64,000 nucleotides of DNA from Sordariomycetes sp. S80-01Y (GCA_037042185.1 JAXQJY010000031.1:1798001-1862000); one strand, 5' to 3'; counted from the first letter of the stretch, positions 11,401 through 23,537 are shown. Notes: generated from the sequence alone by a model not told the origin. Made by a program: numbers and translations.

Positions 11401-12434
11401 GGAGATTCAGGGGGGGGCGTGTGTCGACATGCAGGGAGGCGTTCGCTGGGCCTGTGGGAGGCTGAAGCGTTATCAGTGGGTCTTCCAACGACGACATTCC
11501 CTCGATGGAGAGGAGGAGAGGAGCGGAAAGCTGAGCGAAGCAGACGATTGCGACAGCAGAGTCGGCTGATTTGCTGGCGAACGATGAGTCTAGCGACGGG
11601 TTTGAGCTGCCAAGAGGGCTGGTGTGGCTTCTTTTATCGCATCTGATGAACGATAAGGACTGATTACTGTCATTGATTGATGGTTATTAGTATTGAGGAC
11701 AAGAGGAAGAATGCCGTGTTAGTTCAAAATGATTACGCGGCTTTAGCACTGCAGAAGCCTCTCCAAAGAGTAAACAATACAAAATGTTGACGGCTTACAC
11801 GGACTTCACCCCTGGCACCAAAGCTCACCTGGTACCAAGTTTCACAACGCCCACGACACTGCTCGATAAAGCATTCCACCACAATGCGCACCAATTAATC
11901 TAGAGCCTGTGAGCCTCGCTTGCCTGTCGTCAACATCATGGAATTCCCCGTGGCACATACATACATACTGTACGTCCCCCGGCAGCTTATCTCCCCCACA
12001 GACGGACTGACCTCCCACGCCCAGGCCAAGCCCCCTCCCCCCTGTTCTGCTCACACCCCCCCAGCACTGATACGGGAAATGGCAACTTCCCCTTCAACCG
12101 CGTCCGTGAAGAAGGGGACAGAGGTGGTTCAAGCGAGACGCGCGAGATAGAGCTAAGCTTCTTTCAAAGACACGAGTCGATCTGTGACCAGGGTCCCGAG
12201 GTCGAACCCTGGGCCGTCTTCCCTGTGGGCTCCCGCGGTGGCTTCACGTCCTTTATTAAAACCCCCCCAGTCCCGGCTCGGACTGACTGTCTTCTTATCC
12301 CTCTCCATCCTGTTTCCTCCCTCTTCAAGTTCCCTCCCTTTGCTGGAAAGAGAGGTTCGCTCCAGGCTCCGGCAGGACCAGTGACACGATACGACACTGA
12401 GACGTACGCACGACGCAACCGTCGAGTCTTCACA
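8489..12434. other. 3.9-kb stretch with no supported gene
   Basis: Only short overlapping frames on both strands, with none showing a recognisable domain or a convincing exon chain. I see no transposase, reverse transcriptase or terminal repeats. It lies upstream of the ammonium permease; the last ~0.8 kb carries several GATA-factor sites. It may hold long regulatory sequence, non-coding RNA or decayed sequence. Confidence 0.4.
11634..12150. promoter_or_regulatory. cluster of HGATAR (AreA/NIT2-type) sites
   Basis: Five matches to HGATAR or its complement precede the ammonium permease: 11634-11639 (TTATCG), 11651-11656 (CGATAA), 11864-11869 (CGATAA), 11987-11992 (TTATCT) and 12145-12150 (AGATAG). 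AreA/NIT2 GATA factors activate nitrogen-scavenging genes, including Mep permeases, through such sites. The motif is short, so some of these may be chance matches. Confidence 0.45.
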
Positions 12435-13964
12435 ATGGCGGAGGAGTACAATGGTACCACCACCGCGGCCAACGAGGGCTGGGATACCGGTGTCGCTGAT
12501 CTGAATGTCTTCTACGACGTGAGTTGCAGCACACCTTTTTGAGAAACAACACGGCTGACGAGACGCCAGACCGGCCACATGGCCTTCATGCTCATCTGCG
12601 CAGTCCTCGTCCTCCTCATGATCCCCGGCGTGGGTCTCTTCTACTCCGGTCTGGCCCGTCGCAAGTCCGCCCTCGAGCTGCTACTTCTGTCCATGCTCTC
12701 GGTTGCCGTCATTGGCTTCCAGTGGTTCTTCTGGGGATACTCCCTGACCTTCTCGCGCACCGGCAACAGCTTCCTCGGCAACATGGACATGATCGGCCTG
12801 CGCACCGTCATTGCCCAGCCCAACGGCGCCGACACCCTGCCCGACATCCTCTTCTGTCTGTACCAGGGCATGTTCGCCTCCATCACGCCCGCCCTGGCCA
12901 TCGGTGCCGTCGCTGACCGCGGCCGCGTCCTCCCCGCGCTGGTCTTCATCTTCATCTGGTCGACCGTCGTCTACGACCCCATCGCCTACTGGACCTGGAA
13001 CGGCAACGGATGGCTCTTCAACCTCGGATCCCTCGACTTTGCCGGCGGAGGTCCCGTCCACATCGCCTCGGGCACCTGCGCCCTGGCCTACTCGCTCATG
13101 CTCGGCAGGCGTACCGGCTACTCCAAGAACGCCGGCATGCCCTGGCGCCCGCACAACGTCACCAACGTCGTCATCGGCACCGTCTTCCTCTGGGTCGGCT
13201 GGTTTGGCTTCAACGGTGGCTCTGCCCTGGGCATGAACATCCGCGCCATCATGGCCTGCTACAACACCCAGCTCGCCGCCTGCATGGCCGCGCTCAGCTG
13301 GACGCTGCTTGACTTCCGCCTGGAGCGCAAGTGGTCCACCATCGGCTTCTGCTCCGGTGCCATCTCTGGTCTCGTCGCCATCACCCCTGCCGCCGGCTTC
13401 GTTACGCCCTGGGGTGCTCTGATCATTGGCATCGTGGGTGGTGTTTGCTGCAACTTCGCCACCAAGCTCAAGTTCCTCATTGGCGTCGATGAGGCCCTCG
13501 ACATCTTCGCCGTCCACGGTGTTGGTGGTATTGTCGGGAACATCCTCACCGGTGTCTTCGCTGCGTAAGTCCCCCTGGAGCATCTTATCTCGTGCTGTGT
13601 CCTAACATGATTTAGCTCCTGGATCGCCAAGCTCGACGGCGCTGAGTGGGAGCCCCTCGGCTGGATCGAGCACCACTGGGTCCAGATGGGCTACCAGTTC
13701 GCCGGCACCGTCGCCGCCTTCGCCTGGTCCTTCACCCTCACCTGCCTCATCCTCTTCCTCCTCAACCTCGTCCCCGGTCTCAGCCTGCGCGCCACCCCCG
13801 AGGAGGAGGAGCTCGGCATGGACGACGTTCAGCTCGGCGAGTTCGCCTACGACTACGTTGAGCTGACCAGGCACCTCAGCGACACCGTCTCCGTCTCCTC
13901 CGCTCCCCTGGCCGCCACCGGTGCGCCCAGCAGCGGAAGCAGCCACGGCAAGGCCGAGGTCTAA
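12435..13964 (+). CDS. mepA: ammonium permease, Mep2/MepA (Amt) family
   Basis: Three exons (12435-12518, 12570-13564, 13616-13964) encode 475 residues, normal for fungal Mep proteins. Introns of 51 nt each are GT-AG. About eleven hydrophobic segments follow an extracellular N-terminus (MAEEYNG...). Family hallmarks: GVGLFYSGL in the first helices, the first pore His in GPVHIASG, WVGWFGFNGGSA, and the second pore His in AVHGVGG. The His in the first position places it with Mep2-type rather than Mep1/3-type transporters, which carry Glu there. The cytosolic C-terminus is acidic then Ser/Ala-rich and probably regulatory. Function: ammonium uptake across the plasma membrane. GATA sites upstream suggest nitrogen control. 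Confidence 0.95.
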
Positions 13965-15007
13965 GGCACACTCGGGCTCGCGCTGATGCGACTGGCTGTG
14001 CTTTGTGTGAGAGTGAGGTTTTGGCTTTTAATTCCGTCTGGCGCACATTCATCTGGTTGTGGTCGTCGAGACGCTGGGAGTTGGACGTTGGATGCAAGCA
14101 AACAAATACCCCCCACCGCCCCCTTTATTCCGTGATACCACCCGTCAAAGTTCTGTCATTCGCCAAGAAGACAGTCTGGACATAGACACATAGCCGTTGT
14201 AATTTACAACTTAGTAATTACCTGATCTGAATCCGTGCATGCCTTTTGACTGAGAAGCAGACCGTACAGAACAGCGTGGTCTAGGACTCGACTTCTAGGC
14301 TAGGTGTTCGAGATGGGATTCTCGACGGTTAGATCACCCAGCCAGGCACGCAAGATAGCATCATGGCTCAGTGTGTTATTTGAAGAAGTCGATTTCCTCG
14401 GAGCTCATATTCTCAACTCCGCGTTCCTTTCTCTGCCGGAGACACCTTCTCTCCCTTCTATGCCAGACAACACATTACTCATGCACAAAACCCGCTCCAG
14501 CTATTACAGCCCGTACGTCGTATAGTGATCATAACCATATTCGTCATCTACGCTATCACATCCTGTGCCTTGAGTATCATCGTATCATAACGCGATCATC
14601 CATGCCAGCCCCTATGCATCGTTGCTGCACCTGTGCGTGCGCAGTCTCGACAAACGAGCCCAATTAAGGGGGAAGAAACACAAGTGCCGCCTGCCGTCCT
14701 GTCCGCCATGCTATGATCCCTTTCCGCTGACGAAAACCAATCTCAATAACTCCATGCCATCACTCGTGCAACCGGTGATGTATACCAAACCAAACAATAA
14801 TTGGGGTATCTCTACCTCGACGACCGTCATGCTTCATCCTTACGTGTGGCTGTCGCCCAGATCGCCTCCGCTACCGCTTGTCCAGCTCTTGTGCCCCGAA
14901 TCTCGAGGCAATCCATACCACCAGCCGTCGCTTAACAACGTGTATTGTCAGCAGCCAGGCCTGCCTATCTGCGGAGTGACCTGATGCGTCTGCTGCCAGT
15001 AAAGTTC
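13965..15007. other. convergent 3' region
   Basis: About 1 kb between the 3' ends of the ammonium permease and grr1. Contains the two 3' UTRs. The short frames have no domain support. Confidence 0.4.
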
Positions 15008-17287
15008 CTAACTCTGCTGCGAGTCTTGCTGATCCTGGGAATATTGCTGATCCTGCTCAAAGTAATTGTACAAGGGCGCCGTGCTCGCCCCGCCATTGGG
15101 CTGCGCGCCGGTCACTTGCGCTCCGTTGGCCTGCGGTTGGCCGTTCTGGACGTGCGGTCCGGCAATAGTCGCGTAACTGGCCTGAGGTTGCGGATGATGA
15201 ATGTTCAGCCAGCCGGTAAAGTCCGCCGCGGGGTTGTTCAGGGTAGGGGCCATCGGTTGGTTGAGGTACTGGTGCGACTCAAGAGCGAATGCTGCCGATG
15301 GTGCGTGGGGCGGACCTGTCGTGTTCGAAGCTGCGTGGCCTTCGTAATCGTCAACATCGTCTTCCATGACTTCGTCGCCTCCTTGGTCCACGTCTGGAGG
15401 CCCGGCAGCAATGAAACTTGGGGTCGTCCGGGGACATGGGTAGGCGTTCATTGGTTGCACGGGATAATACGCACGGAGATCACTGAACTCAGGTTCTGTC
15501 ATGAGGTAGTGACGGAACTTCTGAACCATGTTGCCGGAGAACACACAGAAGACATCGCGCTGGTGCTGAGTAAACTCTGGAGGCGCCGCGCGGCAGAACG
15601 GCGCGAAGTCGTCCCGTTGGAACGCGTGCACACCCGTCAAACTCAGATGCGTCAAGTTCTGGCAATTATACAGCAAGCGGTAAATACTCTGCGAAAATAG
15701 TTAGATCTCTGACCCCACTTATGGAAGACAGAAGGGGCCTACCTTTAGAGTGAGGTTGGTGCAGTAGCTGAGATGGACCCTTTCCAAGGGCGATGTATAG
15801 TCGTTCGCATGTCTACGGTGATGCCGCGATGCACTGTTGGCCAGCGTAATCACAGAGTCGTCTGTAATGTTGGCGCATTTGACTAACCCTATCCGCTTGA
15901 GCTTGGGCAAAGTAGCCAGTCGACTGACGGATAGATCCGTGAGGTTCGCGCAGCACCCGAGGTCGATGTAGCGAATGCGATTGCAGCTTTCGATGAGCCT
16001 CTTCACGCCTTCATCTGTGATCTGACCACAGTGGCCGAGATGGACGTAGTGTAAGTTCTTCCCTAACTTTGATATGGCGTTAACAGAGAGGTCGGTTATC
16101 CATCGGCACTTGGCAAGGACTAGGTTGCGCAAGCGCGGCGCAGCGTCCACAATCTTAACCACGGCAGCATCTGTCAAGCGATGACAGGCAGTCAAGTCTA
16201 GGATCCGGAGGTGCTCGAATTTCCGCGCCGGGGCCAGAGAGAGGAACGCATTGTCGTCGACGAGATCGCAGCCTGCAAGGCGAAGCTCCCTCAAGCACTC
16301 CCCTTTCGAAAGGAGGGAGTTTACTGGGCCGTTTGTGATCAGGTTGCATTGTTGCAGGTCGATCTCGAGGATCCGAGGGCAGTTGTCGGCGAAGGCGAAA
16401 ACGGCGGTGTCGTTGAGTTGTGTCAGCTCGTTGAGTTTCAACTATGACAATTAATACAATGGCAGGTTTGAGGCAAAGGGAAAGGTTTCGGAACGCACCC
16501 GCTTGATGTACTTGCAGCTTTGCGCGAGGTTGATGAGACTCTCGTTGGAGATCTGATCGCAGCCTGACACGTTGATACCTTGGAGACGTTTGCAATGCTC
16601 AGCAATGACGTTGATAGACTGCTCTGAAATGTTCTTATCGTTCATGACGTCGAGTGCCAGAAGCGATGGGCTGTTGGTCACCAAATGAATAAGTCCCGTG
16701 TCGGTGATGTTTTTGCAGTTTGGGAGAGTTAACCGCTCGATCCGAGGGCACACCGAGAGTGGCATGACACTGCCATCATTGACCTTCTCACCCAGCGCAG
16801 CAAGATTCAGACGTCGGATGAAGTCCTTGTAGCTAAAGAAGGGCTTCTCTTGGGCCAGAGTGTTGCAGATCTGGGTGTGGTTCTGCCAGTTGTTGCACGA
16901 GGGTCGATGCCATAGCAAGTCGACGGAGTTTCTAGCCCAGCGCTTGCAAACAAGCAAAGAGTGGTAAAGATCGGTCGGGGAGCTCAGTCGTGAGAAAATG
17001 CCGATAAGGATCTCGTTGGGCAGGCGGTTCACGGGCGGTTGGCACGCATCGTCGACCGCCATGTCCTGGAAGGCAGGGACGCCGAGCGATGACTCAGAGT
17101 CATTCTGATTCAGGAAGAAGTCAGATTCCTCATTATCGACGCCCTCGACGGCGACAGAGTTGCTGGAACTCGTTGAGCGACTGTCATCCTGCTCCTGCTC
17201 CTCCCTGTCAGTGGCAGAGGTTGACCGCGATGGCCGCATCGCTGCGGCGGTTGCTTCGGCGGGAGACGGCGACGGTGCCAAGCTCAT
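15008..17287 (-). CDS. grrA: Grr1-type F-box/LRR protein of the SCF ubiquitin ligase
   Basis: Three exons (16499-17287, 15743-16441, 15008-15688) encode 722 residues; introns 16442-16498 and 15689-15742 are GT-AG and fall inside LRR-encoding sequence. An acidic, Ser-rich N-terminus leads to an F-box at about residues 86-130 (RLPNEILIGIFSRLSSPTDL). Next come about a dozen cysteine-containing leucine-rich repeats (patterns such as LxLxxCxxITDxxV). The tail is Gln/Asn/Pro-rich and probably disordered. The F-box binds Skp1; the repeats select phosphorylated substrates. In yeast Grr1 controls G1 cyclins and nutrient sensing, and in Aspergillus GrrA is needed for ascospore formation. The length and domain order match those orthologues. 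Confidence 0.95.
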
Positions 17288-18649
17288 GCTATGACGTAAG
17301 GCGACGTTGGACGTGGAAAGAAATCGCGGTCGATGCGGGAGGCGATGACTCGGTTGTTTTGCTCGGAGCGTGAGGCTGCCGATGACGGCTGAGCGTGGGG
17401 TCGCTGCCTTCCCGGGCAGGGCTTCGTGGGATGGCTCTGGACGACTAGATTTGTCTGTTCGTGGTCCTTCGGTGGTTCTCTCGTGCTGGGTGTCAGGTGC
17501 TCGTCCGTCGTGAAATGATGGGCGGTCGTGGAATCGATTTGCGGTGATGAAGAGGAAATGCTGAGGTGAAGATCAGGGTTAGTAAAGGTAGAAGCCGCCC
17601 GTGAGGAGTGGAGTCTGAGGTATGCCCGCAGCCCGGCTGAAGCGTCAAATGACAGGGGCGGCTGAGAGGCTCACAGGGCGCGCCGGTCTCTAAAGCCACT
17701 ACCGCATCTAACTGAACGCGGCAATGGCGGCGGATCTCTTAGCGCTTGCCCACTAACTTGTCCACCGTGATGACTATTGAAGAGGCACTGAGCCGCGCAA
17801 TCTGACTGTTAACGGTATAGCTGTCATGCTTCGTCATATTCGCTCTACGTTCGCTCTGCGTTCGCTCTACGGCCTATCTTTTACAGCGATTTTCTTGACT
17901 TTGCATGGAGAGGCGAGGTGGCGATGTTGAGAGGCATCGGACCATCTTGCTTAATCGCTTGCTCGTTGCCTGCCAACGGTTGCGACCTATGTGTAAGCGT
18001 CCTGAAAATGCCCAACTGACGTTCAACAGGGTCCCCTTAAGTTAGCTTGCCGCAAGCGAAAGTCTACTCCATGGGGTTTTAAATATCTATGGTATCATTT
18101 CATAATGCCAGAGAATTAAACTCCCAAGTACAGGGTTGATGAATGTTGCGTTACCTGTCGGATTCATTCGCTGCGTGGTCAAGCTGGGCTCCGAGAAAGA
18201 GTGGAATACACGGCTACAACTCCAAACAGCTGGAAGAGAATACAAGCATCTGACACTAGTAACAGCAGACACGGCGACAATTTTGTGACCAGTAGACCAC
18301 AAGTATCGATTTCTAAATGATCATTCAAGCTCGTGGGGCTCAAGCTCATGTGTCGTTCCCCCGGACACAGGGTAGTTCGGAGCCAGCCGAGTGTCTCACG
18401 TGATGCCTCCAGGCTAGCGCTCGGCGCTGCTTTCGCAAGTGCTACCATCAAGCCACGGATCACTCCCTCATCTAAGCTACCACCGGATCACCAGAGACAG
18501 ATCTTTGCTGCCGGCAGCCTGTATACAGAGCTCTGTGTGTATCCGAAGATCTTCAGGGCCCATTGACGGGTTCGTCGCCTCAAACTCTCGTTGAATCGTC
18601 CCACCGTCGACCACAGTGACGTCGTGATCAGCCGCCCTCAAACCTCACG
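17288..18649. promoter_or_regulatory. divergent intergenic region of grr1 and aim18
   Basis: About 1.36 kb. It holds the promoters of the two flanking genes and the short tandem repeat at 17839-17871. No gene is supported. Confidence 0.4.
17839..17871. repeat. three 11-bp tandem repeats
   Basis: Three head-to-tail copies of TTCGCTCTACG, the middle one with one change (TTCGCTCTGCG). It lies roughly midway between two divergent genes. Confidence 0.85.
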
Positions 18650-19828
18650 ATGCTTCGCCCTACGACTCTCCGTCCGCTCCGTGCGAGCCTTCGACCGCGA
18701 TGCACCAACGTTGACCTCCGCGCCACTGTCGCGCGCACCTCCCGTCGTACCTTCATCCAAGAAAAGAGTGCGGGTCGCGCAACGCAAGACTTTGATCTCA
18801 ACAAGCTCAACAATCAGCGACGCGACTACGAGCGCAACAGGAATGCGTTCCTCTGGGCTGGTGCGATTGCCGGTGTTGTTTCTTTTGTGTACACCGCATG
18901 GAAACTGAAAAACGCGCTGGCTGAGCAATCTGCGAACAAGGCCAGTGGTAAAGTCCAGCTGGATTCGCAGATTCCCCAGGAGACGTTCAAGACTGAGGCC
19001 GGGGAGAAGAGGAAGGTTGTGCTGCATGATGATGAGGGAAGAGAGATCGTGCCGACAGGGAATAGCGTGGTCCAGACATTCCCCAGAACAATCGATGTGA
19101 AGCTGCCGACGGAGCAGAAACCCAGCAGTCCTATTGAGGCTTCGATCTCGGACAACGAAGGTATCGAGTTCACTCTCGTTGGGCTGGGGACAAGGACAGT
19201 GACGTTCCTTGGTATCCAAGTTTACGTTGTTGGATTTTACGTTGCGACCCAGGACGTGGAGAAGCTGCAGCACTACCTCGTGAAGAAGGTCAACTCACTG
19301 GCAACCACCCTGATCCCCTCCGAGAAGGAGACCCTCAAGAAGTCACTTCTGGATGCTACCGAGGGCGAAGAAACGTGGGACGCTATTCTGAAGAATTCCG
19401 GCTGCCGCAGCGCATTCCGCATCACACCCGTCAAGGACACCGACTTCCATCACCTCCGCGACGGCTTCGTCCGCGCCATCACTGGGCGGTCGCAGAAGGA
19501 CAGCAAGACTTTTGGTGACGAGCAATTCGGTGCGGCTTTGAAGGACTTCAAGGCTTTGTTCAACAGGGGACAAGTCCCTAAGAAGAAGGAGCTATTGCTC
19601 TGCCGTGATGCGGTCGGCCAGTTGGCGGTCATGTACGATGACCAGCAAAATGGTCCAAGGAAGGAGGTGATGGGTGTCGTGTCCGATGAGAGGATATCAA
19701 GGTTGTTGTGGTTGAATTACTTGGCCGGAAACAAGGTTGCTTCAGAGGGTGCGAGGCAGAACATCGTCAGCGGAGTCATGGAGTTTGTGGAAAGGCCCGT
19801 TGGGACCGTCGCTACGCAAGTCTTATAG
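18650..19828 (+). CDS. aim18: Aim18-type mitochondrial chalcone-isomerase-like protein
   Basis: A single 392-residue frame. The first ~34 residues are Arg-rich with no acidic residue except one Asp, fitting a mitochondrial presequence. A transmembrane segment lies at about residues 66-84 (NAFLWAGAIAGVVSFVYTAW). The remainder, from about 165, matches the chalcone-isomerase-like fold: VGLGTRTVTFLGIQVYVVGFYV at its start, and the DGFVRAITGR and GNKVASEGARQ regions later. Yeast Aim18 and Aim46 are inner-membrane haem-binding proteins of unclear function; plant chalcone isomerase shares the fold, not the chemistry. Frame and length fit this family well. Confidence 0.9.
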   Translation: MLRPTTLRPLRASLRPRCTNVDLRATVARTSRRTFIQEKSAGRATQDFDLNKLNNQRRDYERNRNAFLWAGAIAGVVSFVYTAWKLKNALAEQSANKASGKVQLDSQIPQETFKTEAGEKRKVVLHDDEGREIVPTGNSVVQTFPRTIDVKLPTEQKPSSPIEASISDNEGIEFTLVGLGTRTVTFLGIQVYVVGFYVATQDVEKLQHYLVKKVNSLATTLIPSEKETLKKSLLDATEGEETWDAILKNSGCRSAFRITPVKDTDFHHLRDGFVRAITGRSQKDSKTFGDEQFGAALKDFKALFNRGQVPKKKELLLCRDAVGQLAVMYDDQQNGPRKEVMGVVSDERISRLLWLNYLAGNKVASEGARQNIVSGVMEFVERPVGTVATQVL

Positions 19829-20109
19829 TCCCGCGTCAGGCCCTGTAAATTGTACAATAGACTATTGAAGGATTGTATTACTGCATCAGGTCACAGGTTC
19901 CTTCACAGGGAGAGATCTTGGGGGGCATGTACATCATTCGCGAGGGACCTCACTCAATTTAAACGATTTTGCTGATATATCTCATATTCTGATTAAATAG
20001 CACGTTCTATTGAGACATGTATAAAATGCAGAAGCAGTCTTCACAGCTTGGCTCTATGTAGCATCAGCCTCAGCCTTGGACACCACATACCCCGCCCTGT
20101 ACCGGAGCC

Positions 20110-20640
20110 TTACGCCAGAACACCAGCCTTCTTCAACAGAGGCTGCAACTCGCCCTTCTTGTCGAGAGCCTGAACCTCGGAGTTTCCACCGATGTGCTGC
20201 TGGCCAATGTAGACATTGGGAACGGTGCGCTGGCCGTTGAGCTGCTCAAGGGCGTCCTGAAGGGCGCTACCATCATCTATTGCCTCTTGGTCAGTCTCAC
20301 AGGACAACGTAAGTCGAGAGGAGGGGGGACGCACCCATCTGGTCCAGCTCGTAAACAGCAGCCTGGGCATCCATGCTGCGGAAAAGAGACTTGGTGCTCG
20401 CGCAGTACGGGCAGTAGCTCTTGGAGAAGACGACTGTGAGGGCATGCAGTCAGCACTAGGGTCTCGGGAAGATCGCGCAGGGGCGCATCTGCGATGTACC
20501 AGGCCTCAGATGGCGATTCCAGGGTATTGATGGGACGTACTCAGGTTGTTCTCAGCAATCAACTGCTGGACCTTCTGCGAAGCGTCGGCCATGCTGATGG
20601 TGGACGAGGTTCCAAAAAGACGTCGGAAGATACTTGACAT
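20110..20640 (-). CDS. dithiol glutaredoxin
   Basis: Three exons (20541-20640, 20335-20433, 20110-20276) give 121 residues; introns 20434-20540 (107 nt) and 20277-20334 are GT-AG. The active site CPYC is at residues 41-44, followed by TVPNVYIG with the cis-proline and the glutathione-binding GG in HIGGNSEV. It reduces disulfides and glutathione-mixed disulfides in the cytosol or mitochondria. A second Met at residue 17 (MADASQKV) would give the usual cytosolic length. The first 16 residues (MSSIFRRLFGTSSTIS) are basic, hydroxylated and non-acidic, so alternative starts could target one form to mitochondria, as known for yeast Grx2. Confidence 0.93.
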
Positions 20641-21417
20641 GGCTACAATGTGTAAGGCTCTGTAAACGATTTTCTTGCGACTCCGAGGCCGAGTTGAAGG
20701 GGAATGAGGCGAACTCACAGTTTTCTCTGAAGTGGGATCGAGAGACGCAGCTGATTTCGTCTACGAAGGGCAGTTGTGATGGTTATAAAAGATTGAAGTT
20801 GAGTGTTGTGATTAGCGATCTCGAGCGCCGATGACGATGATGCAATTTGCTGAGGTAAACTGTTCCGGCGGCCGAGGCAGAAGGTCGGCGATTGACCCAA
20901 TTAAATTGCAGCATGGGCAAGTACCTAAGCTTCACCTACCATGGTTGATTTCTAACGCCAGCCTTACTCATCAAGATGTATGAAACGACGCAGCGAAGCC
21001 CTTGAGGTTCACGTAGGACTGCATGATCCCTCCAGCTGCATCACTATGGACATGTCGCAAAAGAGCCGTGGCAGCCGAGTTGAAGCGAGCAAGACTGACC
21101 GCGATGTGCCTCGAAAACCGCGGGTTTCTCGACCTGACTCCTCGACCTCAATTTCCAACGGCCTCGTCCCAAAGAACCGATAAGTTTCGGTCGCCAATTG
21201 ATAGACACTGCTCAGATCTTCCAGGGACTACTTGAAGTGGATCGGTCTATTTCGGTCACTGGTGTTGAGAATGCACTTGGCTTACCCGCGGACTTCATAT
21301 TCCCCTGCTCGGGATCGAGTGTCACACGGGTTTGGGGACTGAGTATAAGAATAATCGAGTGATCGTTCGAAGAGGTGACTGGAAGCACAACACGCAGAAT
21401 ACAAACAACGAGTCATC
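20641..21417. promoter_or_regulatory. divergent intergenic region
   Basis: A 777-bp spacer between the glutaredoxin and alpha/beta-hydrolase start codons. No gene or repeat is supported. Confidence 0.4.
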
Positions 21418-22341
21418 ATGGTAACCATTGAGAAAGTCAGCTTCCTCAGCCGAGGAATCAAGGTCAGCGGCAACCTCTACCGCCCTTCATCCTCCTCCCA
21501 AGACCGCAAAGGCGCCGCCATAGTCATTGGCCATCCTATGCAAGGTATCAAAGAGCAGACTGCCGGCCTTCACGCCCAAAAGCTCTCCGAAGCAGGCTTC
21601 ACTTCTCTCGCTTTCGACGCCGCTTACCAGGGTGAATCCGAGGGTCTACCACGTCTCCTTGAAGACCCTTTCCAGCGGGTCGAAGATGTCAAGGCAGCTG
21701 TGACCTACTTGACCACTCAACCAGAGGTAAGCCTTGAGAAGATCGGGGCTTTAGGGATATGTGCTAGTGGTGGATATGTCCCTTGTGCTGCGCAGACGGA
21801 TGTTAGAATCAGGGCAGTCGCTACTGTCAGTGCTGCTTGTGTAGGAAGCATGACGAGGGAAGGGCTAAGAGGCACCAACGCTGTCATGAACAAGGAAGCT
21901 CTGTCCGGCATTCTACAGCAAGCAGCGCAGGATCGAATTCAAGAGGCCAAAACAGGAGAATCCGTCACCGTCCCAGCAGCCCCCCTCGACCCCAAGGACG
22001 TACCCGAAGGAGCCCCTGATCTCATCAAAGAAGCCGTGCCCTACTACCGCACCGCACCTTGGTGTCACCCTCGCGCTCCGGGTCTCCAGGTTCGCCGGAG
22101 CGCAGAGTTGCTTGCCACATACGACTCATATGCGTTTGTGGAGATGATCGCGCCACGGCCACTGCTCATGATTGCAGGTGGCGACGCAGACACGAGGTAC
22201 TTCAGCGAAGACGTTGTGAAGAGGATTGAAAACCACGGGGAGTTGTTCTTGGTGAACGGGAAGACGCACATCAAGCTGTACACCGACTTGGACGAGACGA
22301 TACCGAAGCTGGTGGATTTCTTTGCGAGAAACCTGCGCTGA
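21418..22341 (+). CDS. alpha/beta hydrolase (dienelactone-hydrolase-like / YcjY-af380 type)
   Basis: A single 307-residue frame starting [13 protein letters not shown]. Nucleophile elbow GICASGG is at residues 113-119 (Ser117, preceded by an unusual Cys), the acid is probably an Asp in AGGDADTR (about 254-260), and the His is in GKTHIKLY (His284). The order and spacing match a group that includes bacterial YcjY and fungal polyketide transferase-type proteins. These act on esters or thioesters; some transfer acyl chains in secondary metabolism. No biosynthetic neighbours are seen here, so a general hydrolase role is as likely. Substrate unknown. Confidence 0.85.
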   Translation: MVTIEKVSFLSRGIKVSGNLYRPSSSSQDRKGAAIVIGHPMQGIKEQTAGLHAQKLSEAGFTSLAFDAAYQGESEGLPRLLEDPFQRVEDVKAAVTYLTTQPEVSLEKIGALGICASGGYVPCAAQTDVRIRAVATVSAACVGSMTREGLRGTNAVMNKEALSGILQQAAQDRIQEAKTGESVTVPAAPLDPKDVPEGAPDLIKEAVPYYRTAPWCHPRAPGLQVRRSAELLATYDSYAFVEMIAPRPLLMIAGGDADTRYFSEDVVKRIENHGELFLVNGKTHIKLYTDLDETIPKLVDFFARNLR

Positions 22342-23321
22342 AGCTTATTCTAGATCTAGTTCGACCAAAAATACATCACCAAATTTGCTCGTGGTACTTT
22401 GGGTTCCAAAAGTCAAATTACTCAAGTGTTTGCGGCGAAGCCCAATATGCACGGTACTACGCTGAGCAATGAACGACGGGCAAAGGATGATGGCGATAGT
22501 TTAACATTAAACATTAAGTACCTCGACAACGGCCCAGTCACGGGGTACTTTACGACTCACATGATCTTTGCCTCTCTTGCGACGTTCTATCCAAACAAAC
22601 AAAGGCTTGGTCGCCTCACTTTAACAATAAGTGCAGGGTAACCTCTAGCCCCGAGCTTCGTCGTCTTTGGAGCCACAGTGACATCACGCAGCCAATCACG
22701 ACGCCGGTCCGGTCGCTTTGGTGGATCCAAAGTAGCAAATTCAGGGTCGACGATCTCGAGCATTCGAGCAATTCGCAACACCAGCTCGACTATCACGAGA
22801 TCTCGTCCCCTCCCAGTGTGGGTCTTGTTTGCCTTCTTCATCGTGCTCTTGACGCTTCCAGGGCTGCTGTCAGCTGCAGCATCTCTTTTGAAGTCTCCAC
22901 TCCCGCGTCGCCGTCCTTTCCCGTCAGCGACATCACGTTGTCTGCCATAAGCGTAACGATCCTTTCGCCTCTGGTCTCCTGTCGACACGACGTACACGGA
23001 CCAATGCAGCTGTGCATAAGCTAGCCTTACTCCCGACCAACGCCTCGACATCATCAAGCAGCCCCCGCTCTGCCTTACGGACCCTACCGGCCCTCATCGA
23101 AACTTCTCTCGACAATCTGCCTGCCCCCACATTTGACAACTCACTGTGCGCCGCCTGTCGGTCAGCTTGCGCAAACACCGACTACTGTAACAGGGAACAC
23201 CCAGTCCCGCGCCGGCTATTCTCCCTACCCGCTGTCGTTTGTAGTGTGCGACCGCCCCCAGGTTGCGCTACATACGGATAGACACTCGATACTCTCAAGT
23301 CCGTCGGAGGTGTCCTGTTAA
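22342..23321. promoter_or_regulatory. intergenic region and probable 5' leader of the BAG gene
   Basis: Pyrimidine- and C-rich toward its 3' end. From about 23002 to 23537 there is no ATG in any plus-strand frame, as expected for a long 5' leader kept free of upstream start codons. Confidence 0.5.
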
Positions 23322-23537
23322 AGGCCACCTTGGACCAAGGCCGACAAGGTGGATTCCAGCCAGGCTGTCGTGGCTACCTCCGGTGCCTTGCAAAACTTCA
23401 CCTCCTACCTCAACGGGACTCTGAACCACCTCGGCACGGCTTTCCAAGGGTCGAGCGAATACATCTCTGAGACCTTAGGTGTACCTCCCGCGCTCGTCTA
23501 CAGCAGCCTTGCCGCAGTTGTTGCTGTTCCGCTGACC

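Noticed and set aside
12190-12215. tRNA B-box-like sequence (GAGGTCGAACCC)
   Set aside because: One base short of the GGTTCGA consensus, and no matching A box or acceptor stem.
12681-13583. 300-codon minus-strand frame
   Set aside because: It is the antisense shadow of the ammonium permease exon, a side effect of strong codon bias.
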